In this document: in pieces, positions 32,609 to 39,195 of the stretch
Position numbering within the stretch: the stretch's first letter is position 1
Layout: each line of letters starts with the position of its first letter
Source: Bacteroidota bacterium
Lineage (GTDB): Bacteria > Bacteroidota > Bacteroidia > Flavobacteriales_F > PHOS-HE28
NCBI GenBank assembly: GCA_018267055.1
Contig: JAFDZF010000175.1
Location: forward strand, 1-39,195
DNA length: 39,195 nucleotides
Direction of reading: 5' to 3'
Translations under genes and position numbers: made by a program
Notes under the pieces: model-generated
Seen by the model: the letters and a program-made list of their open reading frames with translations, nothing else
What the model was told of the DNA's origin: nothing
Database searches by the model: none

Positions 32609-33568
32609 TCAGGCCAGGTCGGCGTCGGCGGGGCGCAGCCGGGCGTGGCGCTCGCTGCGGGCCTTGGCGATGCTGGTGTTCAGCTCGAAGCCGACCAGCA
32701 GCACGATCATGTTGAAGTAGAGCCAGAGCTGCACGGCCAGGATGGCGCCGATGGACCCGTACAGGGCGTTGTAGTCGGTGATGCGCCCGAAGAAGAAGGC
32801 CAGGGCCTGGGAGAGCCCGAGCACCAGCAGCAGCGCCAGGATGGCCCCGGGGGTGATGAGCCGGAAGCGCCGCTCGCCGGGTGCGCCGGCGTAGTAGAGC
32901 AGCGAGATGGCGCAGAGCATGAGCAGGATGGTGACGCTCCACTTCACCGCGAAGAAGACGACGCGCTCCAGCAGGCTCATGGCGTAGCCGCTGTCCTTGA
33001 TGAGGGAGAGCGCCCAGGAGCCGAGGGTGAGCGCGCCCATGGCCACCACGCAGAGCAGGGTGAGCACGAACATCAGGGCCAGGCTGATCAGCCGCTGGCG
33101 GAGGGGGCTGTGCCAGCGGGTCACGTGGTAGCTGGCGCTGAAGCCGTGCAGGATGGCGTCCACGCTGTTGCTCGCGAAATAGAGGCCCAGCACGAAGCTC
33201 ACGCTGAGCAGGGTGCTGTGCTTGCGCACCAGCAGGTCGTGCAGCAGCCCTTCGATGAAGCGGTACACCTCCACGGGCAGCATCTCCTGGAAGGTGCCCA
33301 GCAGCTTCAGCTGGAAATCGGGGATGGGGATGAAGGGGATCAGCGTGAGCAGCACGATGATCGCCGGGAAGAAGGCCAGGAAGAGGCGGAAGGCGATGGC
33401 CGAGGCGCGGGTGATCAGCTGGCCCTGGTGCAGGGCCAGGAAGAAGAAGCGCGAGATGTGGTAGAGGCTGAAGCCGTCGAAGCCGGGCAGCACCACCTGC
33501 TGCGTCCAGCGGATCAGGCGGCGGTTGGCGCTGGAATAGAGCAGGTGACGCTTCAGCCGCTTCACCAT
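32609..33568 (-). CDS. YihY/BrkB-family inner-membrane protein
   Basis: A 319-residue protein of the YihY/virulence-factor BrkB family, with six main membrane helices. The family signature ITRASAIAFRLFLAFFPAIIVLLTLIPFIP (first part near residues 52-71) is clear, as are YFASNSVDAILHGFSASYHV and the late ALYGSIGAILAVQLWLYFNM segment. Family members are not ribonucleases despite old annotations, and their transport role is unresolved. I start at the ATG at 33568, which is 2 bp after the nadC stop; the longer frame lies within nadC. The C-terminal tail is short and basic. It probably shares a transcript with DUF4783 and nadC. Confidence 0.88.
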   Translation of the reverse strand: MVKRLKRHLLYSSANRRLIRWTQQVVLPGFDGFSLYHISRFFFLALHQGQLITRASAIAFRLFLAFFPAIIVLLTLIPFIPIPDFQLKLLGTFQEMLPVEVYRFIEGLLHDLLVRKHSTLLSVSFVLGLYFASNSVDAILHGFSASYHVTRWHSPLRQRLISLALMFVLTLLCVVAMGALTLGSWALSLIKDSGYAMSLLERVVFFAVKWSVTILLMLCAISLLYYAGAPGERRFRLITPGAILALLLVLGLSQALAFFFGRITDYNALYGSIGAILAVQLWLYFNMIVLLVGFELNTSIAKARSERHARLRPADADLA

Positions 33569-33570
33569 GG

Positions 33571-34416
33571 TCAGATCATGGCCTTCAGGCTCAGGTCGAG
33601 GCTGCCTGCGGAGTGGGTGAGGGCGCCCACGGAGATGAAGTCCACGCCGCGCTCGGCGAAGGCCCGTGCGGTGGCCAGGGTGATGCCGCCGCTGGCCTCG
33701 GTCTCGTAACGGCGGCCGATCATGCGCACCGCCTGCTCCAGCTCGTCCAGGCCGAAGTTGTCCAGCATGATGCGGTCCACGCCGCCGGTGGCCAGCACCA
33801 GGCCCACCTCCGTGAGGTCGCGCGTCTCCACCTCGATGGGCAGGTGCAGCTCGTTCTCGCGCAGGTAGGTGCGGGCGCGCTGGATGGCCGCGGGGATGCC
33901 GCCGGCCATGTCGGCATGGTTGTCCTTGATCATCACCATGTCGTACAGCCCGAAGCGGTGGTTGTGGCCGCCGCCGATGCGCACGGCCCACTTCTCGATG
34001 GCGCGCAGGGTGGGGGTGGTCTTGCGGGTGTCCAGCACGCGGCAGCCGGTGCCCTCGATGGCGTTCACGAAGGCGCGGGTGAGGGTGGCGGTGCCGCTCA
34101 TGCGCTGCATGAAGTTCAGCATCAGCCGCTCCACGATGAGGATGCTGCGGGCGGGTCCGGTGAGGGTGAAGGCCACCTCACCGGCGGTCACCTGCGCGCC
34201 GTCGTGGATCAGCACGCGCAGGTTCAGCTTGGGGTCGTAGTGGCGGCAGATGGCCTGGGCCAGCTCCACGCCGGCGATCACCCCGTCCTGCTTCACCAGC
34301 AGCCGCGCGGAACCTTTCGCATCGGCGGGGATGGTCGAGAGGGACGTGTGGTCACCGGTACCGATATCCTCCAGGAGGGCGCGGTGGATGAGCTCTTCCG
34401 TGTGCGGTGGCAGCAC
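33571..34416 (-). CDS. nadC: Nicotinate-nucleotide diphosphorylase (carboxylating) NadC
   Basis: A 281-residue quinolinate phosphoribosyltransferase, which makes nicotinate mononucleotide, CO2 and diphosphate from quinolinate and PRPP in de novo NAD synthesis. The N-terminus LIHRALLEDIGTGDHTSLST is diagnostic. The core includes the PRPP and quinolinate residues in RMSGTATLTRAFV, TRKTTPTLRAIEKWAVRIGGGHNHRFGLYD, MIKDNH, then VETRDL, IMLDNF and EASGGITLATA, which close the barrel. The start is GTG at 34416, 2 bp after the DUF4783 stop; it places the first motif at the normal distance from the N-terminus. Length matches the family. Confidence 0.96.
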   Translation of the reverse strand: MLPPHTEELIHRALLEDIGTGDHTSLSTIPADAKGSARLLVKQDGVIAGVELAQAICRHYDPKLNLRVLIHDGAQVTAGEVAFTLTGPARSILIVERLMLNFMQRMSGTATLTRAFVNAIEGTGCRVLDTRKTTPTLRAIEKWAVRIGGGHNHRFGLYDMVMIKDNHADMAGGIPAAIQRARTYLRENELHLPIEVETRDLTEVGLVLATGGVDRIMLDNFGLDELEQAVRMIGRRYETEASGGITLATARAFAERGVDFISVGALTHSAGSLDLSLKAMI

Positions 34417-34418
34417 GT

Positions 34419-34817
34419 TCAGCGGTCGCTTTTTCCGGATTCGATGCGCAGCTGCTTCACCTGGAAGACGTCGGTGGTCTTCTTCAGGAAGAACGTCACG
34501 CGGAACTCGCCGTTGGCGGTGCGCAGCTTGCCGATGTAGTAGCGGTCGCCCATCTTGCTGGTGCCCTCATGCTCGATGGAGAGGCCCTGGGGATCGTGCT
34601 CGTCGAAGAACTTGCGGAGGATCTGCTCGGCCTGCGCCTTGCTGTAGTACTCGCTGGCGCTCAGCACCGTCATGTCCACATTGGCCACCAGGTGCTTGCC
34701 CAGCGCCGCGGCATTGCCCGAGCCGATGGCCGCCACCACCTGGTCCTTCACGTCGTTCTGGGCCCGGAGGCCGAACGCCGGGAGGAGCAGGAAGAGGAAA
34801 AGCGCGATGCGTTTCAT
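34419..34817 (-). CDS. DUF4783 family exported protein
   Basis: A 132-residue protein with a signal peptide (residues 1-19, MKRIALFLFLLLPAFG, then LRAQ) and a small alpha-beta domain of the SnoaL/NTF2-like size, matching the Bacteroidota family DUF4783. Helix IGSGNAAALGKHLVANVDMTVL is followed by SKAQAEQILRKFF and three strands (YYIGKLRTANGEFRVTFFLKKT). Its function is unknown; the domain type suggests a small ligand-binding periplasmic or lipoprotein-like protein, although no lipobox cysteine is seen. It leads a three-gene set with nadC and yihY and is separated by 93 bp from the divergent rlmH gene. Confidence 0.85.
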   Translation of the reverse strand: MKRIALFLFLLLPAFGLRAQNDVKDQVVAAIGSGNAAALGKHLVANVDMTVLSASEYYSKAQAEQILRKFFDEHDPQGLSIEHEGTSKMGDRYYIGKLRTANGEFRVTFFLKKTTDVFQVKQLRIESGKSDR

Positions 34818-34846
34818 TGTCGAATGCTGGATACAAGCGAATTTCG

Positions 34847-34854
34847 CAAAGATC
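34847..34854 (-). promoter_or_regulatory. Putative -7 box GATCTTTG for the DUF4783-nadC-yihY set
   Basis: The minus strand reads GATCTTTG, one mismatch from TAnnTTTG, 29 nt upstream of the DUF4783 ATG. Beside it, 34866-34881 is a 7-bp inverted repeat (CGGGACC and GGTCCCG, 2-nt spacer) that could be an operator of this divergent region. Confidence 0.42.
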
Positions 34855-34910
34855 GGGCCATAGCTCGGGACCGGGGTCCCGGTGACTTACGAACAGCCCG
34901 ACGTACGTAC

Positions 34911-35375
34911 ATGCGCATGCGAATGGTGATGGTGGGGCGGACCGAGCGCGGGCACGTGGCCGAAGGGGTGGCCCATTACCTGGACCGGCTGCGGCGCACG
35001 ATGCCGGTGGAGGAGGTGGTGCTGCCCGAGGCCGGCCGCGGCGACGCGGGCCACCAGGCGCGGGTGGAGGAGGAGCGCATCCTGGGCGCGCTGCGCCCGG
35101 GCGAGCGCGTGGTCCTGCTCGACGAGCGGGGCAAGGCCTTCACCAGCAGGGGGTTCGCCGAGCGCCTGGGCACCTGGCGCGACCAGGGCGTGCGCGAAGT
35201 GGCCTTCGTCGTGGGCGGGGCCTTCGGGGTCACCGACGCCGTGCGTGCGCGGGCCGACCTGGTGCTTTCCCTTTCGCCCATGACCTTCCCGCACCAGCTC
35301 GTGCGCGTCCTCTTCGCCGAGCAGCTCTTCCGGGCCTTCTCCATCCTGGCGCGGAGCCCGTACCACCATGACTAG
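34911..35375 (+). CDS. rlmH: 23S rRNA pseudouridine-1915 N3-methyltransferase RlmH
   Basis: A 154-residue SPOUT-class methyltransferase that methylates N3 of pseudouridine 1915 in helix 69 of 23S rRNA after 70S assembly. The SAM-binding knot is seen as VVLLDERGKAFTSRGFA, AFVVGGAFGV and SLSPMTFPHQLVRVLFAEQLFRAFSI, the family hallmark; it normally ends in YHHD, exactly as here. Four in-frame ATG codons lie at 34911, 34917, 34923 and 34929. I use the first because it puts the conserved glycine of VMVGRT at position 9, as in other RlmH. It is divergent from DUF4783. I see no clear -7 box directly upstream. Confidence 0.95.
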   Translation: MRMRMVMVGRTERGHVAEGVAHYLDRLRRTMPVEEVVLPEAGRGDAGHQARVEEERILGALRPGERVVLLDERGKAFTSRGFAERLGTWRDQGVREVAFVVGGAFGVTDAVRARADLVLSLSPMTFPHQLVRVLFAEQLFRAFSILARSPYHHD

Positions 35376-35410
35376 CGCCCGCCGTCCATCACCCTCCTTG
35401 CACCGCGCCG

Positions 35411-36904
35411 ATGTACGTTGAGCATTACGGCATGGTGTACCTCGAGTACTGGGAGTACGTCGTCTCCTTCGTGTACATCGCGGTGCTCTACCTCTATTTC
35501 GCGCGGCAGAAGAACGTCCGGATCAAGACCCGGCCCGAGTACCGCTACTTCCTCTGGGGGCTCTTCGCGAAGATCCTCGGCGGCATCGCCTTCAGCCTGA
35601 TCTACTGGTACTACTACGGCGGCGGCGACACCACGGCGTACTTCTACTCGTCGGTGGCCATGACCAACCTCTTCTTCAAGGCGCCCACGGACATGCTCAA
35701 GGTGCTCTTCGGGTCCGCCACCCCGGAGAACCTGAGCTACTTCAGCCTCGACACCGGCAAGCCGTTCAACTACGTCTACTACGACACGCGGGCCTTCATG
35801 ATCACCCGGCTGATCACGCCGCTGACCATCCTCTGTTTCAAGAGCTACCTGGTCACCACCGTGGTGCTGGCCAGCCTTTCGTTCATCGGCGTCTGGAAGT
35901 GCTTCCAGATGTTCTACGGATACTACCCGCGGTTGCACCGTGAGCTGGCCATCGCCGTGCTCTTCATGCCCTCATCGCTGCTGTGGGGCTCCTGCATCCT
36001 CAAGGACACCTTCACCTTCTCCGCGTTCTGCTGGTTCATCTATGCGGTGGACCGTCTCTTCCTGAAGAAGAAGGACCAGGTGACCTCGGGGATCGCGATC
36101 TGGCTGTGCTCGATGATCATCATCGCCATCAAGCCCTACATCTTCATGGTGATGTTCCCGCTGGCGATCCTGTGGAGCTCCTACGCCCGCATCAGCCGCA
36201 TCCGGAACGCCTTGGTCAAATACCTCTTCCTGCCGCTGGCCATGGTCGTGCTCGCCGTGGGCGTGGTGGTGGTGCTGGACCTGATGGGCGACCGGTTCGG
36301 CAAGTTCTCGCTGGACAATGCGCTGGAATCCATCATCATCGCGCAGAAGGACCTCACCCAGGCCGAGGCCTACGGGTCGAACTACTTCGACGTGGGGCCC
36401 ATGGAGGCCACCTGGTCCAGCGTGCTCTCCAAGTTCCACATCGCCGTCTTCGCCACGCTGTTCCGGCCGTTCATCCTGGAGTGCAAGAACTTCGTGATGA
36501 TGCTGGCCGGCATCGAGAACGCCTTCCTGCTGTTCATCTTCATCCGGATGCTCTGGCGCAGCCGCATCGTCGGTTTCCTCAAGTCGCTGATCAAGAACCC
36601 GCTGGTGCTGGTGTGCTTCGCCTTCGCCGTGTTCTATGGCTTCATCACCGGCATCAGCACGCCGAACTTCGGCGCCCTCGTGCGGTTCCGCATCCCGCTG
36701 CTGCCCCTGTTCGTCTCGGGCATCTACATCGTGGATTACCTGATGCTGCAGCGCCGGAAGGCCCGCGCGCTGGGCCTCACCTTCCGCTATGACGATTACC
36801 GGAGCGGCGATCCGGACCCGCGCCGGCCCATCGTGCTGCGGCGCTGGCAGGAGGCGGTGGAGGCGGTCCAACGCAAGAAGCTTTCCGCACAGGATGCGGC
36901 GTGA
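35411..36904 (+). CDS. Polytopic membrane protein, possible polysaccharide polymerase or GT-C enzyme
   Basis: A 497-residue integral membrane protein with about ten hydrophobic helices. I do not recognise a named family with confidence. Notable are an early GGGDTTAYFYSS loop (D73), which resembles the first acidic periplasmic loop of GT-C glycosyltransferases, then MPSSLLWGSCILKDTF and a late ISTPNFGALVRFRIPLLPLF segment that recurs in uncharacterised Bacteroidota membrane proteins of surface-polysaccharide loci. The C-terminal 60 residues are basic and cytoplasmic. It overlaps the following glycosyltransferase by 11 bp, so the two are probably cotranscribed. A Wzy-like polymerase or a lipid-linked sugar transferase is possible; the window has no other Wzy candidate. 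Confidence 0.6.
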   Translation: MYVEHYGMVYLEYWEYVVSFVYIAVLYLYFARQKNVRIKTRPEYRYFLWGLFAKILGGIAFSLIYWYYYGGGDTTAYFYSSVAMTNLFFKAPTDMLKVLFGSATPENLSYFSLDTGKPFNYVYYDTRAFMITRLITPLTILCFKSYLVTTVVLASLSFIGVWKCFQMFYGYYPRLHRELAIAVLFMPSSLLWGSCILKDTFTFSAFCWFIYAVDRLFLKKKDQVTSGIAIWLCSMIIIAIKPYIFMVMFPLAILWSSYARISRIRNALVKYLFLPLAMVVLAVGVVVVLDLMGDRFGKFSLDNALESIIIAQKDLTQAEAYGSNYFDVGPMEATWSSVLSKFHIAVFATLFRPFILECKNFVMMLAGIENAFLLFIFIRMLWRSRIVGFLKSLIKNPLVLVCFAFAVFYGFITGISTPNFGALVRFRIPLLPLFVSGIYIVDYLMLQRRKARALGLTFRYDDYRSGDPDPRRPIVLRRWQEAVEAVQRKKLSAQDAA

Positions 36905-38141
36905 GGTGCTGTTCATCGGCTTCTGGGGGGTGGACGATCCCCTCACGGTGTCCACCATCGTTCCGGGCGTGCATACCCTGCTGGCCGACCCGCGCGTGGC
37001 CGGGGTGACCCTGGCCACGGTGGAGCGCACGCCCGCGTGGTCCGCACAGGCCTTCCAAGGCCTTCCCCGGTTCCGCCATGTGCCCCTGCGCGCCGCAGGC
37101 TTCGCTCCCGCCGCGGCGGCCCGCGCGGTGGACCTCTGGCGGCATGTCCATGCCTTGCGCGCCCTCCTGCGCGAGCGGCCCATCGGACTCGTCGTGGCGC
37201 GCACCTCCTTCGCAGGCGCACTGGCCCACCGGGCGGTGCGTGGCACCGGCATCCCCTATGTGGTGGAGAGCTTCGAGCCGCACGCGGACTACATGCGCGA
37301 CTGCGGCGTCTGGTCGCCGAACGGCCTCTTCTACCGCATGGGCCGTGCCCTGGACCGCCTGCCCCTGCGCGGCGCTTCGTTCCTGATGCCTGTGTCCGAA
37401 GCCTATGGCCGCGTGATCGCCGCCGCGGGCTTTCCCCCGGACCGCATTCTGCCGATGCCGTGCGCGGTGGACGCCGACCGTTTCGCTTGCGATGCGGCCG
37501 CCCGGGCCGGCATCCGGGCCCGGCTCGGATGGGGGGACGCGGTGGTGATCGCCTATGCGGGCAAGTTCGGGGGGCTGTACCACCGCGAGGCGGCCTTCCG
37601 CGCCTATGGGGCCATGGCCCGCTATTTCGGCGGCCGTGCGCGGTTCCTCGTGCTCACCCCGGAGCCGACGGAAGCCGTCACCGCAGGCTTGGCCGGCGCG
37701 GGCATCGCACCGGCGCATATGCACGTGCTCCGGGCCCTGCCGGAGGAGATGCCGGGCTGGCTCAGCGCGGCGGACCTGGCCACGGCCCTGTACCGGCGCA
37801 CGCCCAGCAGCGCCCACCTGAGCCCGGTGAAGATCGGGGAGTACTGGGCCAGCGGCCTGCCGGTGCTGCTCACACGCGGCGTGGCGGACGACAGCGGGAT
37901 CATCGAGGCGGAGGCATGCGCCGGTGCGGTCTTCGATCCGGAAGGTGACGACATCGGCCCGGCCCTGGACCGCATCCAGGCCATCCTGGCCCTGCCGGAC
38001 CAGCGTGTCCGCACGGCGGAACTGGCGCTGAAGTACCGTTCGCCGGAGCGGACCCGCGCGGTCTATGCCGCGGTGCTGGAAGCGCTCTGGGGCGGTACCC
38101 CCGGCGGCACGGTCAGCAGCGCCCGCAGCGCCAGTCCATAG
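36894..38141 (+). CDS. Glycosyltransferase, GT-B fold
   Basis: A 415-residue cytoplasmic glycosyltransferase of the GT-B type. The N-terminal part starts LFIGFWGVDDPLTVSTIVPGVHTLL and holds ARTSFAGALAHRAV and YVVESFEPHADYM. The donor domain begins with VVIAYAGKFGG, and the final sugar-nucleotide site is SPVKIGEYWASGLPVLLTRGVADD, whose Lys-Ile-Gly-Glu-Tyr replaces the more common KxxEY of GT4 enzymes. I use the ATG at 36894, inside the preceding gene's end. The last 26 codons overlap the opposite-strand GT2 gene by 79 bp. The sugar and acceptor are unknown. Confidence 0.82.
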   Translation: MRREVLFIGFWGVDDPLTVSTIVPGVHTLLADPRVAGVTLATVERTPAWSAQAFQGLPRFRHVPLRAAGFAPAAAARAVDLWRHVHALRALLRERPIGLVVARTSFAGALAHRAVRGTGIPYVVESFEPHADYMRDCGVWSPNGLFYRMGRALDRLPLRGASFLMPVSEAYGRVIAAAGFPPDRILPMPCAVDADRFACDAAARAGIRARLGWGDAVVIAYAGKFGGLYHREAAFRAYGAMARYFGGRARFLVLTPEPTEAVTAGLAGAGIAPAHMHVLRALPEEMPGWLSAADLATALYRRTPSSAHLSPVKIGEYWASGLPVLLTRGVADDSGIIEAEACAGAVFDPEGDDIGPALDRIQAILALPDQRVRTAELALKYRSPERTRAVYAAVLEALWGGTPGGTVSSARSASP

Positions 38142-38920
38142 CGCCCCACCGAGCGGTAGCTGCCGGACATGATGCGCCGGATGCGCCACGCGAACCGCCG
38201 CCGCTCCCACCACGTGGTCCGCGCAGGTTGTGCGAACAGCCAGTCCTTGATGTAGTGGTACGAGCGCTCCAGGCCTTCCAGGTCCGACATGCTCGATCCC
38301 GCCGTGCGGCGGCAGGTGAGCACCACCTCGTCCACGTGGTCGTAACGGCCCGTCGGCGGCATCTCCAGGTAGAAGATCAGGTCCTCGGCGTGCGACACCC
38401 GGGTGTTGAACGCCCGCTGGTTGGCCGGCGTCCAGCGCACCATCCAGGTGATGCCGAAGAAGCAGGAGCCGTTGAGGCGGATGAGCTCGTGGAAGGGGTG
38501 GCCGCGGAACGAAGGCGTATAGTGGCGCAGTTCGCGCTCGAGGCGCTGGTCCATGAGGATCACCCGGCCGTCGCAGAAGTCCACGCCGGGGTACTCCATC
38601 ATCAGGCGGACGCGCGACTCCAGGCTGCGCGGGGGCAGCAGGTCGTCGGCATCGAGGAAGCACACGAACGTGCCCTGCATGGTGGCCATGCCGGTATTGC
38701 GCGCGTGGCCGATGCCGTGGTTGGTCTGGTGCAGCAGGGTGATGCGGGGGTCGCGGAAGCGCTGCACCACCTCCACCGTCAGATCGGTGCTGCCATCGTT
38801 CACGATGATCAGTTCCCAATGCGTCCACGTCTGGTCCATCACGCTCTGGATGGCGGCCGCGATGAAGCGGTCGGCGTTGTACGCCGGCATGATGATGCTC
38901 ACCAGGGGCACGGCGCTCAT
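38063..38920 (-). CDS. Glycosyltransferase family 2
   Basis: A 285-residue GT-A enzyme of family 2. The N-terminal nucleotide-binding region is VSIIMPAYNADRFI, followed by WELIIVNDGSTDLTVE and the acceptor-loop segment NHGIGHARNTGMATMQG. The metal-binding DxD-type motif is FLDADDLL. After residue 200 the sequence turns basic (WWERRRFAWRIRRIM). The ATG at 38920 overlaps the stop of the next upstream minus-strand gene by 4 bp. Its tail reads through 79 bp of the convergent glycosyltransferase. It is probably part of the same surface-glycan gene set, with an unknown acceptor. Confidence 0.9.
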   Translation of the reverse strand: MSAVPLVSIIMPAYNADRFIAAAIQSVMDQTWTHWELIIVNDGSTDLTVEVVQRFRDPRITLLHQTNHGIGHARNTGMATMQGTFVCFLDADDLLPPRSLESRVRLMMEYPGVDFCDGRVILMDQRLERELRHYTPSFRGHPFHELIRLNGSCFFGITWMVRWTPANQRAFNTRVSHAEDLIFYLEMPPTGRYDHVDEVVLTCRRTAGSSMSDLEGLERSYHYIKDWLFAQPARTTWWERRRFAWRIRRIMSGSYRSVGRYGLALRALLTVPPGVPPQSASSTAA

Positions 38921-39195
38921 GGGATCAGGGCTTCGATGCGGTCGAGGAGGTGCGCGGTGGTGCGCTCGCGCGCGAACGCGATGCGGGCGGCGCGTGCTTC
39001 ACGCGCATCCAGCCGGGCATGGTCGGCGATGGTGCAGCGAAGGACATCGATGATGGCTTCCCGCGTGGCGGCCATCTCCACCAGGTCGGTGTGCGCGTCG
39101 AACTCCAGCGTGCGCGAGCACACGAGCGGATTGCCGGTGGACAGGTATTCGAGCATCTTGTGGGGATAGGCCAGCTGCTCGAGCAGCTGGTCCGA
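38917..39195 (-). CDS. Glycosyltransferase, C-terminal fragment (cut by window edge)
   Basis: The frame is open to the last base of the window; 92 codons plus the stop are visible. The segment LAYPHKMLEYLSTGNPLVCS is the classic C-terminal donor site of GT-B glycosyltransferases, here with the KxxEYLSTG core (Glu contacting the sugar nucleotide). The rest is a helix-rich tail (REARAARIAFARERTTAHLLDRI) typical of the domain's last helices. An internal ATG at 39156 exists but would cut the conserved motif, so the real start lies upstream, outside the window. The stop overlaps the GT2 start (ATGA). Substrates cannot be inferred. Confidence 0.78.
   Translation of the reverse strand, partial: SDQLLEQLAYPHKMLEYLSTGNPLVCSRTLEFDAHTDLVEMAATREAIIDVLRCTIADHARLDAREARAARIAFARERTTAHLLDRIEALIP

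Noticed and set aside
29612-33709. A 1365-codon open frame on the plus strand, antisense to the M1 and YihY genes
   Set aside because: It is rich in His, Ala, Val and Gly, has no domain, and mirrors the codon bias of the real genes on the other strand. GC-rich third positions produce such long shadow frames. The M1 zinc motif and the YihY signature are on the minus strand.
1-39195. Search for tRNA, rRNA, CRISPR arrays, insertion sequences and attachment sites
   Set aside because: No cloverleaf, rRNA-like stretch, regularly spaced repeats, transposase or terminal inverted repeats were recognised; all large intervals are explained by protein genes.

Overview
The window is a 39.2 kb GC-rich chromosomal segment from a member of the Bacteroidota, most likely a high-GC flavobacterial lineage. 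The evidence is two proteins with type IX secretion (T9SS) sorting tails, Bacteroidota-specific families (DUF4834, DUF4783, a YfhO-like membrane protein), the neighbourhood DUF4783-nadC-YihY beside rlmH, and repeated TAnnTTTG-like -7 promoter boxes. Coding density is very high, no gap exceeds 170 bp, and I see no rRNA, tRNA, CRISPR array or mobile element. The lineage call is inference.

Layout. (1) 1-5381, housekeeping and accessory genes: a HipA-like kinase overlapping a DUF3037 gene, a secreted T9SS protein, an SRPBCC protein, a HEAT-like protein, a DEAD-box RNA helicase and a small DUF4834 protein. (2) 5389-9503: a large YfhO-like membrane protein and a GT4-type glycosyltransferase. (3) 9534-18394, plus strand: a tightly packed nine-gene locus that reads as the GDP-sugar route to CMP-legionaminic acid. 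Its order is LegF, a class III aminotransferase, a PtmA-like SDR, LegB, LegC, LegH, LegI, LegG and PtmE. (4) 25174-18388, minus strand, converging on the locus above: polysaccharide deacetylase, methyltransferase, ATP-grasp enzyme, PHP hydrolase, Wzx-type flippase, and a transferase with the three motifs of bacterial (poly)sialyltransferases. Together, regions 3 and 4 look like synthesis, transfer, modification and export of a nonulosonate-containing surface glycan. (5) 25285-29280: a 1331-residue secreted NHL-propeller protein with a T9SS tail. (6) 29348-34817, minus strand: an M1 metallopeptidase whose C-terminal third looks like an Omp85-type outer-membrane barrel, then YihY/BrkB, NadC and DUF4783. 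(7) 34911-39195: RlmH, an unassigned polytopic membrane protein, and three glycosyltransferases, the last cut by the window edge.

The observations most worth following are the apparent M1 peptidase-Omp85 fusion, the complete legionaminate locus with its own aminotransferase/SDR pair, and the convergent candidate legionaminyltransferase and flippase. All functional names rest on motif reading and gene context; no database search was run.
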